A stretch of 50,304 nucleotides of DNA from Microbacterium sp. 5K110 (GTDB lineage: Bacteria > Actinomycetota > Actinomycetes > Actinomycetales > Microbacteriaceae), in contig NZ_VBUM01000012.1 of the NCBI RefSeq assembly GCF_005774735.1, positions 1 through 50,304 of the forward strand, given 5' to 3'. Position numbers and translations under genes: made by a program. Shown piece by piece: positions 8,726 through 17,531 of the stretch. Under the pieces are notes generated by a model. The model had not been told where the DNA came from and did not search any database. It saw only the letters and a program-made list of their open reading frames with translations. Numbering within the stretch: position 1 is the stretch's first letter; each line of letters opens with the position of its first letter.

Positions 8726-9565
8726 TCACTCACCCCCCAAGGCCGCGACGTAGTCCGCCGGAGCGGGACGGGACCCCGCCGGTCCGAGCCCGTGGGCGAC
8801 GAGATGCCGCACCTTCGAACGGCGCGTCATGGCAGGGAGCGCGTCGGCATCCGTCGGTCCCGGCTGGGGTCGCACCATCTGCGCGGCGAGGATCCGCAGC
8901 AGCCACGTCGCGAGAAGGTATCTGTCGTTCTGGATGGAGGCCCCGGTGCCGTGCGGATCACTCCAGTTGGGCTGCGTGCGGAACTCGAGCGTGGGATCGT
9001 CGTGACGACGTACGCCGTCGCAGTCGAGGAAGTACGTCGAGGGGTCGCCCGAGGTCGCGAAGAGGATGTTGCGGGAGTTGGCGTCCGTGTAGACGAGTCC
9101 GTGCCGGTCGAGGACGTCCCAGGCGGTGGCGAGGTCCCGCGCGAACCGAAGGCGCTGCTCGGCGGTGAAGGTCCCGGCCACGCTCGTGGCCCGCGCCACA
9201 TGCTGCCCCTCGAGGAGGTGCCACCCGCCCTGGAACGGGAACGAAAACCTCGGTTCCGCCCGCGGAATCAGCACACCCACGGTGTCGCCCTGTCCGTCGA
9301 TGATCCGATGCGCGGGCCAACTGAAGGAGCGGGCGGCCAACTCCCGGTCCACGGGTGAAAGGTCGTACTCCTTCAGGTCGATGAGTCGCTGGATCGCTGC
9401 GGCCTCGGCCCCGCTGCGCGGGCGGGTGTAGATCTTGGCCAGGAAGGAGACCTCAGTGCACGGGACGACCGATCCCTCGAATCCCGAGGCCGCAGAAGCG
9501 GGGTCCGCCGGGAGCAGACCCAGATCATCGACCCGGACCGCCGCCGCCTTGCGCAGCCCGATCAT
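8726..9565 (-). CDS. Protein-kinase-like protein of a TerY-type triad
   Basis: A 279-residue protein with a divergent kinase fold. A candidate ATP-binding Lys44 lies in SFLAKIYTR, the catalytic loop reads YTDANSRNILF (Asp161, Asn166), and DCDG (Asp181-Asp183) replaces the usual DFG. No membrane segment is visible. Its ATG overlaps the PP2C stop by four bases, and a vWA gene precedes that phosphatase. Kinase-like, PP2C and TerY-like vWA genes in one unit form the triad known from tellurite-resistance-associated and TerY-P loci. It probably phosphorylates a partner whose state PP2C reverses. Activity of the divergent active site is not proven. Confidence 0.72.
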   Translation of the reverse strand: MIGLRKAAAVRVDDLGLLPADPASAASGFEGSVVPCTEVSFLAKIYTRPRSGAEAAAIQRLIDLKEYDLSPVDRELAARSFSWPAHRIIDGQGDTVGVLIPRAEPRFSFPFQGGWHLLEGQHVARATSVAGTFTAEQRLRFARDLATAWDVLDRHGLVYTDANSRNILFATSGDPSTYFLDCDGVRRHDDPTLEFRTQPNWSDPHGTGASIQNDRYLLATWLLRILAAQMVRPQPGPTDADALPAMTRRSKVRHLVAHGLGPAGSRPAPADYVAALGGE

Positions 9566-10500
9566 TTCTCACCGCCCACGAGATCGGATTCGCCGGTACG
9601 GGCGGGACGGAACATGGCCACGGCGGTGCGGTCGTCCCGCGCCCCGACTCGCTCGAAGTCGACGTCGCAGAGGAACTGGGCGATCGAGGGCGGGCGCGTC
9701 CACGAGTGGCCGAGACCGTGACCCACGGGATTCTCGGCGCGGAGGTGCGCGTCAATGCCGTCGGTGGCGACCAGGAGCACGTCTCCGGGAACCAGCATCG
9801 CCGTGCCTCGAGCGGTGGGCTCGACGTGCAGCGGGAGCGCGGGGACATCGTTGGCGAGGACGGCCGCGGTCTCCGCCGTGACGCGTCGCCACGCCGGATG
9901 TCCTTCGACGACCTCGCCCGGCGTGAACACGCTGGCGCGCGAGTCCCCCCACTCGGCGACCGCGACGCGCCAGGGGGCGTCGGCGTCGCCGATCCGCACC
10001 ATGGCCACGGTCAGTGTGGTGGCGAGGGCGGCGGGATTGAGGCCGAGGTCGCGTGCCGTGGCGCCGATTCGCGCCGCCACGACGCGACCCAGCGTTCGTG
10101 GGTCGCCGAGACCGGACGAGAGCAACTCGACGGCCGCGCGGGTCGCCGTCCAGGCGCCGATCTGGCTGTGCGAGGCGGACCCCACGCCGTCAGCGACGGC
10201 CACGAAGAGGCGGTCGTCCGACGTGGCCCAGGCGTACGAGTCTTGACGCACGTGCCCCGGATCGGCGCGATGGGAGAGCCCGCGAACGCTCGCGGCACGG
10301 AGTTCCACATCGGTCCCGACGATCGTGCCGTAGTCGGCCTGGATGGACGCGGGCGTGGCCGCGGCCGAGCGTTCGGGCAGGACGACCTCGGTCGAGATCG
10401 AGTGCGGACGCCCGAACAGGCGCTGCATGGGCCCGAAGGGCCGCGCCGCGCGCGACCCCCCGGCTTCCTGAGTCTGCTTGCTACGCACCGGAGACCACAT
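9562..10500 (-). CDS. PP2C-family protein phosphatase of the TerY-type triad
   Basis: A 312-residue PPM/PP2C phosphatase. Metal-binding motifs are present in order: RQDSYAW, VADGVGS, WGDSRA, LLVATDGID and RDDRTAV. The first 80 residues are a poorly conserved leader (a start at the internal Met near residue 25 is possible). The gene begins inside the vWA gene (20-bp overlap) and its TGA overlaps the kinase-like ATG, so all three are translationally coupled. Expected role: metal-dependent dephosphorylation of Ser/Thr targets opposing the kinases of this cluster. Confidence 0.85.
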   Translation of the reverse strand: MWSPVRSKQTQEAGGSRAARPFGPMQRLFGRPHSISTEVVLPERSAAATPASIQADYGTIVGTDVELRAASVRGLSHRADPGHVRQDSYAWATSDDRLFVAVADGVGSASHSQIGAWTATRAAVELLSSGLGDPRTLGRVVAARIGATARDLGLNPAALATTLTVAMVRIGDADAPWRVAVAEWGDSRASVFTPGEVVEGHPAWRRVTAETAAVLANDVPALPLHVEPTARGTAMLVPGDVLLVATDGIDAHLRAENPVGHGLGHSWTRPPSIAQFLCDVDFERVGARDDRTAVAMFRPARTGESDLVGGEK

Positions 10501-11203
10501 CCAGCTGTGTCATGCCGGGCACGGTGGTCGGGATGGGGGCCGGGACCGCCGCCCCCGCCGCGGCGGCCGACGCCGAGTTCAGCACGGTGCGGACCAGCGC
10601 GGGAAAGAGAGCCGCGAACGCCTGTGCGGGGTCGGTGCCCTGATCGGCGAGCCACACCATGCCACGATCCCGTCGAGCGATGCGACGAAGGACGGCCTCG
10701 TCGGCGCCGGCGACACCGAACACGCAGATGTTCGGAGCGTACGGAAGGCTGCAGAGGGTGTCCAGCTCGCTCTCCCACCCCGTGTCGGTGGGCCCGCCGT
10801 CCGTGATCATGTACACCGTCGGGCGGTAGACGAGCGTGGAGCGGTGGGCGGCCACGAGAGTCTCGAGGCCGCGACGGGCCAGAGCGAACGCCTCGCCATA
10901 TCCGGTGCTACCGCTGGCCGAGAGCACGGGGGGCGTGGCGGCGGCGTCCACGTGGGTGTAGGGCATGACCACGGACGCGGTCGAGGCGAACTGGATGATC
11001 TCGACGACGGCGGTGTCGGCCGCCTCCGGGTGGATCTGTAGCGTCGAGATGAGGGAGGTCAGGCCCGCGTTGAGTGCGGCGATCGGCGAGATGGGCCCGG
11101 GGCCGGAGGCCATCGAACTACTCGTGTCGCCCAGCAAGCACACCGGCACGAGTGCGCTGACGGGCACGTCGACCGGCGGGGCGTAATCGGTGTGGGTGGA
11201 CAT
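10481..11203 (-). CDS. TerY-like von Willebrand factor A domain protein
   Basis: A 240-residue vWA protein. The MIDAS metal site is complete: DTSSS (Asp26, Ser28, Ser30), a Thr in SGSTGYGEA, and Asp in MITDGGPTD. The arrangement resembles TerY of tellurium-resistance/stress clusters, where the vWA protein acts as an adaptor or phosphorylation target. A strong ribosome site, AAGGAG, lies six bases before ATG 11203. It is the first gene of the vWA-PP2C-kinase triad. No other ter gene (TerB, TerC, TerD) is in this window. Confidence 0.85.
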   Translation of the reverse strand: MSTHTDYAPPVDVPVSALVPVCLLGDTSSSMASGPGPISPIAALNAGLTSLISTLQIHPEAADTAVVEIIQFASTASVVMPYTHVDAAATPPVLSASGSTGYGEAFALARRGLETLVAAHRSTLVYRPTVYMITDGGPTDTGWESELDTLCSLPYAPNICVFGVAGADEAVLRRIARRDRGMVWLADQGTDPAQAFAALFPALVRTVLNSASAAAAGAAVPAPIPTTVPGMTQLDVVSGA

Positions 11204-11241
11204 TTCGGACTCCTTCGACGAGGGGCATCGCCCGGCTGAAA

Positions 11242-11288
11242 CGGCGCCACTGCGGCGCCGCTCCCCGAGGAACCGCGGTCCTTCGGGG
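11242..11288 (-). terminator. Two hairpins between the receptor kinase gene and the vWA triad
   Basis: In the 138-bp gap, CGGCGCC (11242-11248) pairs with GGCGCCG (11254-11260). A second, imperfect hairpin of about 13 bp with CCCCGA at one foot and TCGGGG at the other spans 11263-11288. They could terminate or attenuate transcription coming from the upstream kinase gene. Because the vWA gene has its own strong ribosome site, read-through remains possible. Confidence 0.45.
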
Positions 11289-11341
11289 TGATCTCAGCGT
11301 CTCGCTCGAGAGGGTCCGGTTCTTCCGGCGCCGTCGGAAAG

Positions 11342-14300
11342 TCAGTCCGAGAACGAAAGGGCGACGACGTCGCCGCGCGCAGCGTCGGTGACTACTAGAC
11401 GGTCACCGCTCCAGGCGACACCGGATGCCAGCATTCCGGGGTCGAGTCGAACGACCCGCCGTTCCCCGTCCGTGAACAGCAGCACGGGACCCCACCCGGC
11501 GGCGGAGACGGTGCTCACCGCGACGACGCCCTCGTCGGAGATGGCGATGTCGGATGCCTCCAGACCGAGAGGTGCGAGATCTCCGAGGCAGGTGCCGTCG
11601 TACGCGGGGTCTTCGTCGCAGCCGAGCGTGTAGGCGACGTCGCCCGGCACCGTTCCCAGGAGCCCCGCGCTCGGGTCGACGATGCGGACGCGCGACACCC
11701 GCTTCTCTGCAAATATCGCTGTTTCGGCGTAGGCCGTGACTAGGGCATCCCCGATCACCACGGCGTCCACAGCCGTCGGACGCAGGGGGAAGGCGACCTC
11801 GCCGTGAGCGTCCCGGGCCTCGGTGGGAACAACTCCGCAGTCGGGAGCGGAGGCTTCCCCGGACACGACTCGATCCGGATCGCCGGCGATACGCCCGAAC
11901 GCGTCCGCGGACGGCGCGAACCATCCGGTCGTCTCCGTGGCAGCGCCCAGCTGAGTGGGGTCGAACGAGAAGATCCCGTCGCACAGCGCCAGCACGACCG
12001 TGTTCGTGTCGCCTTCCGAGCTGCGAGGAGAGGCGAGATCCCGGATGCCGGGTACGTCGATCTCGAAGTCGCCGAGGTCGACGCTGTCCCAGTCGATGAC
12101 GATCTTGGTGCGGTCGATGTCCGGCGGGAGGTCGGGCGAGTAGGCACCGAAGGCGCCGACGGTTCCGTCTGACGTCGTGATCACGCGCGGGGTGAGCGCA
12201 CGGTAGGACGACGTCGCGCCCGACCACGGGTACCGCGAGGACCCGTCGTCGGACAGGACCGCCCAGTGCCCGGGAGCGAACCATGCAGCACCGCCCTCGA
12301 CCCGCTCGGGCGACACCGCGAGCATCGTCGCCGCCTCCGCGCCTTTGCGCTCGGTGAGGACACCGCCCTCCGGCATCCAATCCGAAGACTTCGCGTCCAG
12401 GGACCACAGCGCGGAACTGCAGCCGGCGCCCGCGGGTGCCGCGAGCAGGATCGACCCGTCAGGTCTCACCGCCAAGGGATTCTGAGCCCATCTCGTGAGA
12501 TCGAGGACGGACACACCCGCGCGCGGCGGGACGCAGGTGTCCGTCAGCTGGCCTTGGGTCGAAGAGATGTCCGACCCGCCCCTCGCCTGCTGCCCCCGGT
12601 TACTTTCGGCGTCCACGTCGGCGCCGATGAAGCCCGCCGTTCCGTCGGGCTTCCGACACACGTCGTCGTCAGCGGTCGGCGTGTACCACGAACGGTCCGC
12701 GACCCGGGGAAGGGGGATGATCGACGAATCCAGGGCGAACCCCTGCAGACAGCCCGCGAACTCCACGAGCAGACGCCCGCCGTGCTCGACCGCGGGACCG
12801 ACATACTCCGTCACCGTGTCGGTGAGACGCACACTCGGACGATCATCCAACGGCCGGTACGCCAAGTACCCGGTCGACTCGTCCTGAGTGCGTTCGATCA
12901 CCGCGCCGCTCGACCCGTCGGCGACGATGCTCCAGGAGTTTCGCCGACAATCCGCACCCGACGCGGGATCCTTCCATGTCGGCGGAGCCACTCGCGCGTC
13001 GCCGAGCGGATCTGTGACCTTCACGACCTGCACCACCGTGGGCCTCCACGGGGAGGCGTCCGGGCAGGACGCCATCGCCTTCCACTTCTCGACTTCCTCG
13101 GGATGTCCCCGCTCGAAGGCCTCCTCGTCGACGTCCGTGAGGAGTATTCCGCCGTCGACGACGACGAGCGCAGCGTCCCGATCGAACGCGTCGGCGCGGA
13201 CAGCGGCATCAACGGTCCGGGCCACGGGGACCTCGGGGGTGAGGTCGATGACCGACACGCCCTCCGCGCCGACGACGGCGAGGTGCCCGGGGTCGAGGAA
13301 CCCCAGATCGTTGAGGGACGTGAGCCGGTCCCCTGCGGGCACCCCGCCGGGGGGAGTCAGCCCGGGGAGCGTCGCGGCGAGGGCATCGAAGGGCGACCCG
13401 GCCACTTCCGCGGTCGGCGTGGCGCCGGCTCGTTTGTGGGGGATGCGGACCTCGGGAATCCAGGGTGCGCTGGGCCGCTTGATCCACACGACGTCCGCTT
13501 CGTCGGCGTACCGTTCCAGCACCGCGATGGAGCCGTCCTCGGCCACCGCGAGGCCGTCGGGATTGAAGAACGCGGGCTCGTCGCCGGGCATGCCGGTGTA
13601 CAGCGTCTCCGCCGAGGCGGCGAGGGTGGGCGGAACGGCGGCACCGCCCAGCGATGACCCGACGACGGCGACCGTCATCGCGATCCCCAGGGTGGCAGCG
13701 GTCGGCACCCACCACCTCGACCGTCGACTCCGTTGCAGACGCGCGGCGTAGTGCTCGCGTTCGACCACGGCCACGACGAGCGCGTTCACCCCGACCGCCG
13801 CCGCCGCCGCGCCGAGAGCGACGACCTCCGGCCACGGGCCGGTGGACACGCCGGCGGGCGTCGGCGGACTCCAGAGGGATGCCGCTGCCCAAGTCCCGAC
13901 CACGATCGAGGCGGTCGCGAAGCCGACGGCGGCCGACACGGGCGACCACCGCTCCAGGAGGGGCGCGCGGTGACCACGCGGCACGCCCCGACCGAGGATG
14001 CCTGCACCGGCACAGGCGACGAGCCCGAGGATCGCGAACGCCGCCCCGACCGCGAGCGAGGCAGCCCGCTCGGATGCGGCAGACGGGATCGCGCCCCCGG
14101 GTGGCAGCGTCGCCGCGGAACTCGCGGCGAAGCCGACGACAAGGCCCACCGCGGCGGCCGTGAACAGTGCCCCGAGCCGCGCCGGCGCCATCAGGCGCCG
14201 AAGCGACGCGAGGGCGCGACGGTCCCGGGGCGCCCGTGCGGCGACCCCGAAACGACGACGTGGGAGCGGACCCGACGGCATCCATCCCCTGCCGTGAGCG

Positions 14301-15334
14301 TCCGCGACGGCGACGTCCGTGAACGCCATCAGTCGATCCAACGCGCGGGCAGGGTGGGGCCGGTGTTCACCGTCGAGCTGCACCCGCTCGAGATCGGTCC
14401 CGGCGTCGACGACATCCTGAGCGAGCGGTCCGTTGATGATTTCGATCCGCGTTTGCGGAGCGTCTCCCCGCCCGGAGTGGAGGATCGCCACCGCGAGTCG
14501 GTGCACGGCCGCATGCACCGAATCGTCGTGCGCGCCGTCCAGCGCGCATGCTCCCGCGTCATTGCACGCATCGGTGTCGAGGACGAGCTCGTGCCGCTGT
14601 CGCGAGAGACGCGGATCGTCGCGTCGCAGAGCGGCCGTTCCTCTTCCCAGAGTGAACGGGGTATGACCCCCATGCAGCAGTTCCCACAGGGCGATTCCGG
14701 CCGCCTCGATGTCAGCGTCGGCATCGACGATGCGTCCGGATGAGCCCCAGTCTCCGACGACGACCTGCAGCACTCCGTCGCGGTCGACCATGAGGAGGTT
14801 CTCCAACCGGATGTCTCCGTGACGCGACGGAACACCCGGCTCGGATGCGGCAGCGAGCGCTCTCATCACGCGGACCAGCGACGCACCGGCCATGGTCGCG
14901 ACCTCGCCGACGACGCTCTCCACCTTCGATCGCACCACGGGGTGATCCAGCTGACTCAGTCCGGTGGGACCTGCCGAGAGCAGCGCGTCGAGCGAGAACA
15001 TCCCGCGCTCGAGCACCAGCACGTCCATTCGCCGCTGTCTCCGGTAGCCCAGCATCATCACCACCGGCAGGTCATGAAGATTGCGGTAGGCGGCGATCTC
15101 GGTGCGGAGGCGGGGACGCGCGCCGTCCTCGCCGTCGGCGATCTTCACAGCCGCGGCCACCGGCCCGCTCCACTGCGCCTCGAACGCACCCTCGACGACT
15201 CGAGACGACAGACCGCTCCCCGCCCGCTCCGCGTCGATGCGGTTCTCCGGGGAGTCGTCGAAATGCACCCATCCCCCGGTCCGCAGGCGCACGGAATGGA
15301 AACCTTTCGGGGCGGTGTGGAACCTCCGTGCCAT
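11342..15334 (-). CDS. Transmembrane Ser/Thr-kinase-like protein with beta-propeller-like C-terminal region
   Basis: A 1330-residue protein. ATG 15334 is preferred over a TTG one codon upstream because it overlaps the PP2C stop (TGATG) and has AAAGGAT eight bases before it. Residues 40-300 look like a divergent kinase: candidate ATP Lys64 in AAAVKIADG, catalytic loop RHGDIRLENLL (Asp174, Asn179) and GDWG (Asp195) for DFG. Five predicted membrane segments follow (about 387-408, 426-447, 465-488, 502-524, 542-565), an odd number that puts the C-terminus outside. The last ~750 residues carry repeated propeller-like strands such as FNPDGLAVAEDGSIAVLE, LAVRPDGSILLAA and ASDIAISDEGVVAVS, with many Cys. 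It may sense an external ligand and signal through the coupled PP2C. The sensor role is inference. Confidence 0.8.
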   Translation of the reverse strand: MARRFHTAPKGFHSVRLRTGGWVHFDDSPENRIDAERAGSGLSSRVVEGAFEAQWSGPVAAAVKIADGEDGARPRLRTEIAAYRNLHDLPVVMMLGYRRQRRMDVLVLERGMFSLDALLSAGPTGLSQLDHPVVRSKVESVVGEVATMAGASLVRVMRALAAASEPGVPSRHGDIRLENLLMVDRDGVLQVVVGDWGSSGRIVDADADIEAAGIALWELLHGGHTPFTLGRGTAALRRDDPRLSRQRHELVLDTDACNDAGACALDGAHDDSVHAAVHRLAVAILHSGRGDAPQTRIEIINGPLAQDVVDAGTDLERVQLDGEHRPHPARALDRLMAFTDVAVADAHGRGWMPSGPLPRRRFGVAARAPRDRRALASLRRLMAPARLGALFTAAAVGLVVGFAASSAATLPPGGAIPSAASERAASLAVGAAFAILGLVACAGAGILGRGVPRGHRAPLLERWSPVSAAVGFATASIVVGTWAAASLWSPPTPAGVSTGPWPEVVALGAAAAAVGVNALVVAVVEREHYAARLQRSRRSRWWVPTAATLGIAMTVAVVGSSLGGAAVPPTLAASAETLYTGMPGDEPAFFNPDGLAVAEDGSIAVLERYADEADVVWIKRPSAPWIPEVRIPHKRAGATPTAEVAGSPFDALAATLPGLTPPGGVPAGDRLTSLNDLGFLDPGHLAVVGAEGVSVIDLTPEVPVARTVDAAVRADAFDRDAALVVVDGGILLTDVDEEAFERGHPEEVEKWKAMASCPDASPWRPTVVQVVKVTDPLGDARVAPPTWKDPASGADCRRNSWSIVADGSSGAVIERTQDESTGYLAYRPLDDRPSVRLTDTVTEYVGPAVEHGGRLLVEFAGCLQGFALDSSIIPLPRVADRSWYTPTADDDVCRKPDGTAGFIGADVDAESNRGQQARGGSDISSTQGQLTDTCVPPRAGVSVLDLTRWAQNPLAVRPDGSILLAAPAGAGCSSALWSLDAKSSDWMPEGGVLTERKGAEAATMLAVSPERVEGGAAWFAPGHWAVLSDDGSSRYPWSGATSSYRALTPRVITTSDGTVGAFGAYSPDLPPDIDRTKIVIDWDSVDLGDFEIDVPGIRDLASPRSSEGDTNTVVLALCDGIFSFDPTQLGAATETTGWFAPSADAFGRIAGDPDRVVSGEASAPDCGVVPTEARDAHGEVAFPLRPTAVDAVVIGDALVTAYAETAIFAEKRVSRVRIVDPSAGLLGTVPGDVAYTLGCDEDPAYDGTCLGDLAPLGLEASDIAISDEGVVAVSTVSAAGWGPVLLFTDGERRVVRLDPGMLASGVAWSGDRLVVTDAARGDVVALSFSD

Positions 15335-16068
15335 CAACGGATCCTTTCGGTCGGGATCGAAATAACGGCGAGCGTTGCGTTGTCCACGGCGCCGCCGACG
15401 GCGTCGATCTCGGCCAACACCATCTCCGCCGGATCACGCTCGGCGCGGCTCGCTGTGGCGATGACCTGAGCCGCCCGCCACGGCGCGAGAACCTCGTCGA
15501 CTCCGTCGCTGGTCACCAGGACGGCGTCGCCGGGGCTGAGCCGCCAACACTGCACCGTGAGGCTCCCCCGGTCGCCGGTCGGGGACACCCATCGCGTCAA
15601 CGCGGGGGACGTGCTGCGTGGACCGAGGCCGTCCGCGTACGCCGATGCCGCGCGGTGCGTCGTCGTCGACTCGATCGGCTGTCCGTCGCGGACGAGCGCC
15701 ACCCGGCTGTCGCCGAGGCTCAGGGCCCAGCAGAATCCGCGGAACACCACGGCCGCGGCCAGGGTGGATTGCGAACGCGCATCCACACGGCCCGCGGTGG
15801 CGGCAGCGCGGAGGTCCTGCGTGACCGCCTCCGCCGTGGAGTGAAGGAACGGCGCGGGGTCACGGCGGTGGGCGGGGAAGACCGCGAGATGGTCGCGGGC
15901 GGACCGCGCAGCGACCTGGGCGCACGCGCCCGCGTCCGGCGAGGAGCTGACTCCGTCGGCGACGACGACCACGGCGAACCGAGGTGTGGCGTGGATGGCG
16001 GCGGCATCCTGTTGCTCGAAACGAGAGCCGCGCACGGACACCGGACCGCTCGTGCGCACGCGCATCAT
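15334..16068 (-). CDS. PP2C-family protein phosphatase paired with the receptor kinase
   Basis: A 244-residue PPM phosphatase with the motifs RFEQQDA, VVVADGVSS, LSLGDSRVAL, LVTSDGVDE and VDNATLAV. The second motif has Ser where many members have Gly. It is shorter than the other PP2C in this window and the two are clearly divergent, so they do not look like recent duplicates. Two ATGs (16068, 16065) are possible; the first overlaps the preceding stop by four bases. Its own stop overlaps the kinase start by one base. It presumably resets phosphorylation made by the membrane kinase. Confidence 0.85.
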   Translation of the reverse strand: MMRVRTSGPVSVRGSRFEQQDAAAIHATPRFAVVVVADGVSSSPDAGACAQVAARSARDHLAVFPAHRRDPAPFLHSTAEAVTQDLRAAATAGRVDARSQSTLAAAVVFRGFCWALSLGDSRVALVRDGQPIESTTTHRAASAYADGLGPRSTSPALTRWVSPTGDRGSLTVQCWRLSPGDAVLVTSDGVDEVLAPWRAAQVIATASRAERDPAEMVLAEIDAVGGAVDNATLAVISIPTERIR

Positions 16069-16979
16069 CGACGCTCGGGCGCGTCGTCGAGCATGTGCGC
16101 GAGGTCGTCACGCGTGAGGACGCCGGCGTCGCTGAGGGCGATGGCAAGGTCGATGAGACCCTCGATGCGGTTGCTCTCGCGGAACTCCCCGAAATCCCCG
16201 GGCGCCGCGAACCGATTGAGGTGGAGTTCGGCCAGGGCGTCCATCCATTTCTTTCGATCCGGGCGGCGCCGGACCCTCACCTGTTTCCCGACGATCCAGA
16301 CGAACACCTTCCGGTACGCGTACCTCGTGGCATCCTTCAACGTCTCCTCGGACATGGCGAACCGGGATGCCGCCGTCGCCGATGTCCGACGAACAAGGTC
16401 GTCGCGGGAGCTGCGGCGGCCACCTTCGTACGCGTCGAGAGCCGCGGCGAGCGCTTCGCCCGCCTGCCCGGAGGCCTCCGGCACGATGTACTCGCGCAGG
16501 TAGTCGAGCGCCTCCGAGCACGTGGTGGGCGTCGGAATGCCGCGCACCCCGAACCGCCCGGTCACGCGTAACCATCGGCCCTGGGTCTTGTGCCGCAACC
16601 GCAGGACGAAGCCGTCCCGCTTGTGCCGCTCGACGACGTGGAGTGCAGCGCCTTCCGCTGGCCGGTCGGCCGTGAGCTGCTTGTCATCCACCCATGCATC
16701 GAACTGTCCCCGGTGATGGCGACCGAGGTCGACGAAGATGTGGATGAGGCGGCCCCGCGGGCTGATGACGAGGAGGGTGCGCGGGATGTTCTCCGCCACG
16801 GCGGCGAATTCATCCAGGAAGGGGGAGTACGTCAGGCTGAGGTTCCGATTGACGAGCGATCCGAGTTCGAAGCTCTCGCCTTCTTCCACGACGAATTCCT
16901 CGGCGTCGAGAATCGGAAATTCGATGCCGTCCTTCATCATCTCGACCACGAGCGTCATCGGCGGTGCTTCCGCGTGCAT
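16065..16979 (-). CDS. Unrecognised protein leading the kinase/phosphatase operon
   Basis: I do not recognise this family. The start at 16979 gives 304 residues and is favoured by AGGGGG five bases upstream. In-frame ATGs at 17093 and 17102 would add a low-complexity Ser/Arg-rich leader without a ribosome site. The first ~150 residues look beta-rich and carry an acidic stretch (EEFVVEEGESFELG). The second half is helical and basic, with RYAYRKVFVWIVGKQVRVRRR and a C-terminal helix ending LDDAPERR. No signal peptide or membrane segment is visible. It is coupled to PP2C by a four-base overlap, so it may be a substrate, adaptor or regulator of the phospho-relay. Confidence 0.65.
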   Translation of the reverse strand: MHAEAPPMTLVVEMMKDGIEFPILDAEEFVVEEGESFELGSLVNRNLSLTYSPFLDEFAAVAENIPRTLLVISPRGRLIHIFVDLGRHHRGQFDAWVDDKQLTADRPAEGAALHVVERHKRDGFVLRLRHKTQGRWLRVTGRFGVRGIPTPTTCSEALDYLREYIVPEASGQAGEALAAALDAYEGGRRSSRDDLVRRTSATAASRFAMSEETLKDATRYAYRKVFVWIVGKQVRVRRRPDRKKWMDALAELHLNRFAAPGDFGEFRESNRIEGLIDLAIALSDAGVLTRDDLAHMLDDAPERR

Positions 16980-17213
16980 CCGGTCCCCCTCGGCTCCCCC
17001 GGCGAGCATCTCGGCATCAGTGTAGGACTGCGCGCGGGAGCCGTTCGACGAAGACCGGCGCGGTGATGAGACGGCGCTGATGGTGGCATCCATGTCGCCC
17101 ATTTTTGGACGACGACGGCGCGGGACTTTCCGGTCGCGCCGGAAAATGCGCGGCATCGATTCTCGGACAGTGGACCCAGCACTCGCCCCGAGTGCGAGAA
17201 GGGGGAAGAACCC
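16980..17213. promoter_or_regulatory. Divergent control region with two inverted repeats
   Basis: This 234-bp gap separates the minus-strand kinase cluster from the plus-strand 62-residue gene. TTTCCGG (17127-17133) is inverted as CCGGAAA (17139-17145) around TCGCG. GCACTCG (17179-17185) is inverted as CGAGTGC (17189-17195) around CCC, just upstream of the ribosome site of the small gene. The first is a possible operator; the second could be an operator or an RNA hairpin affecting translation. If the longer start at 17102 is used for the leftward gene, the region shrinks accordingly. Confidence 0.4.
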
Positions 17214-17402
17214 ATGGCAAAGGTACCCGAGGTCAAAATCATCGAGGTCGCGAAGGCTCTGGCCTTCGCCGCGGGGATGGCGGTGAACGTCGCGCAGGCG
17301 AACATCCAGCAGGCCGCGGCGACTTTGGCGCAACAGTACGGAGTGGCGTCGAGCCGCGAGATCGAGGCGGAGATCGCCCGCCACCTGCGGAACCGGGGGT
17401 GA
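17214..17402 (+). CDS. 62-residue helical protein, function unknown
   Basis: The 62-residue product begins MAKVPEVKIIEVAKALAFAA and is rich in Ala, Gln and Val. It should form two amphipathic helices, ending in EIEAEIARHLRNRG. AAGGGGG lies about nine bases upstream of ATG 17214, and a 10-bp terminator hairpin follows the stop, so it appears to be a free-standing gene. It diverges from the kinase/phosphatase operon and may share its control region. I cannot assign a family; a small partner of the signalling cluster is one possibility. Confidence 0.6.
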   Translation: MAKVPEVKIIEVAKALAFAAGMAVNVAQANIQQAAATLAQQYGVASSREIEAEIARHLRNRG

Positions 17403-17423
17403 CGGCGAGATCGCTCACGGGGG

Positions 17424-17453
17424 ACGCGGGGACGCCATCGGGGGTCCCCGCGT
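17424..17453 (+). terminator. Rho-independent-type hairpin after the 62-residue gene
   Basis: ACGCGGGGAC (17424-17433) pairs perfectly with GTCCCCGCGT (17444-17453) around a ten-base loop, starting 22 bp after the stop codon. The following bases (CTACTGCGTG) lack a T-run. The perfect ten-base stem between two plus-strand genes makes a terminator the simplest reading. Confidence 0.6.
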
Positions 17454-17531
17454 CTACTGCGTGCGGGAATAGCCGCCAGGCACCCTCGGTTGGGGAGAGC
17501 CGGCCCCGTTCCCCCTCGAAAGGACCCCCGC

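Noticed and set aside
12266..16503. Several plus-strand open frames of 290-550 codons
   Set aside because: All antisense to the receptor kinase and PP2C genes, which show family motifs and coupled starts.
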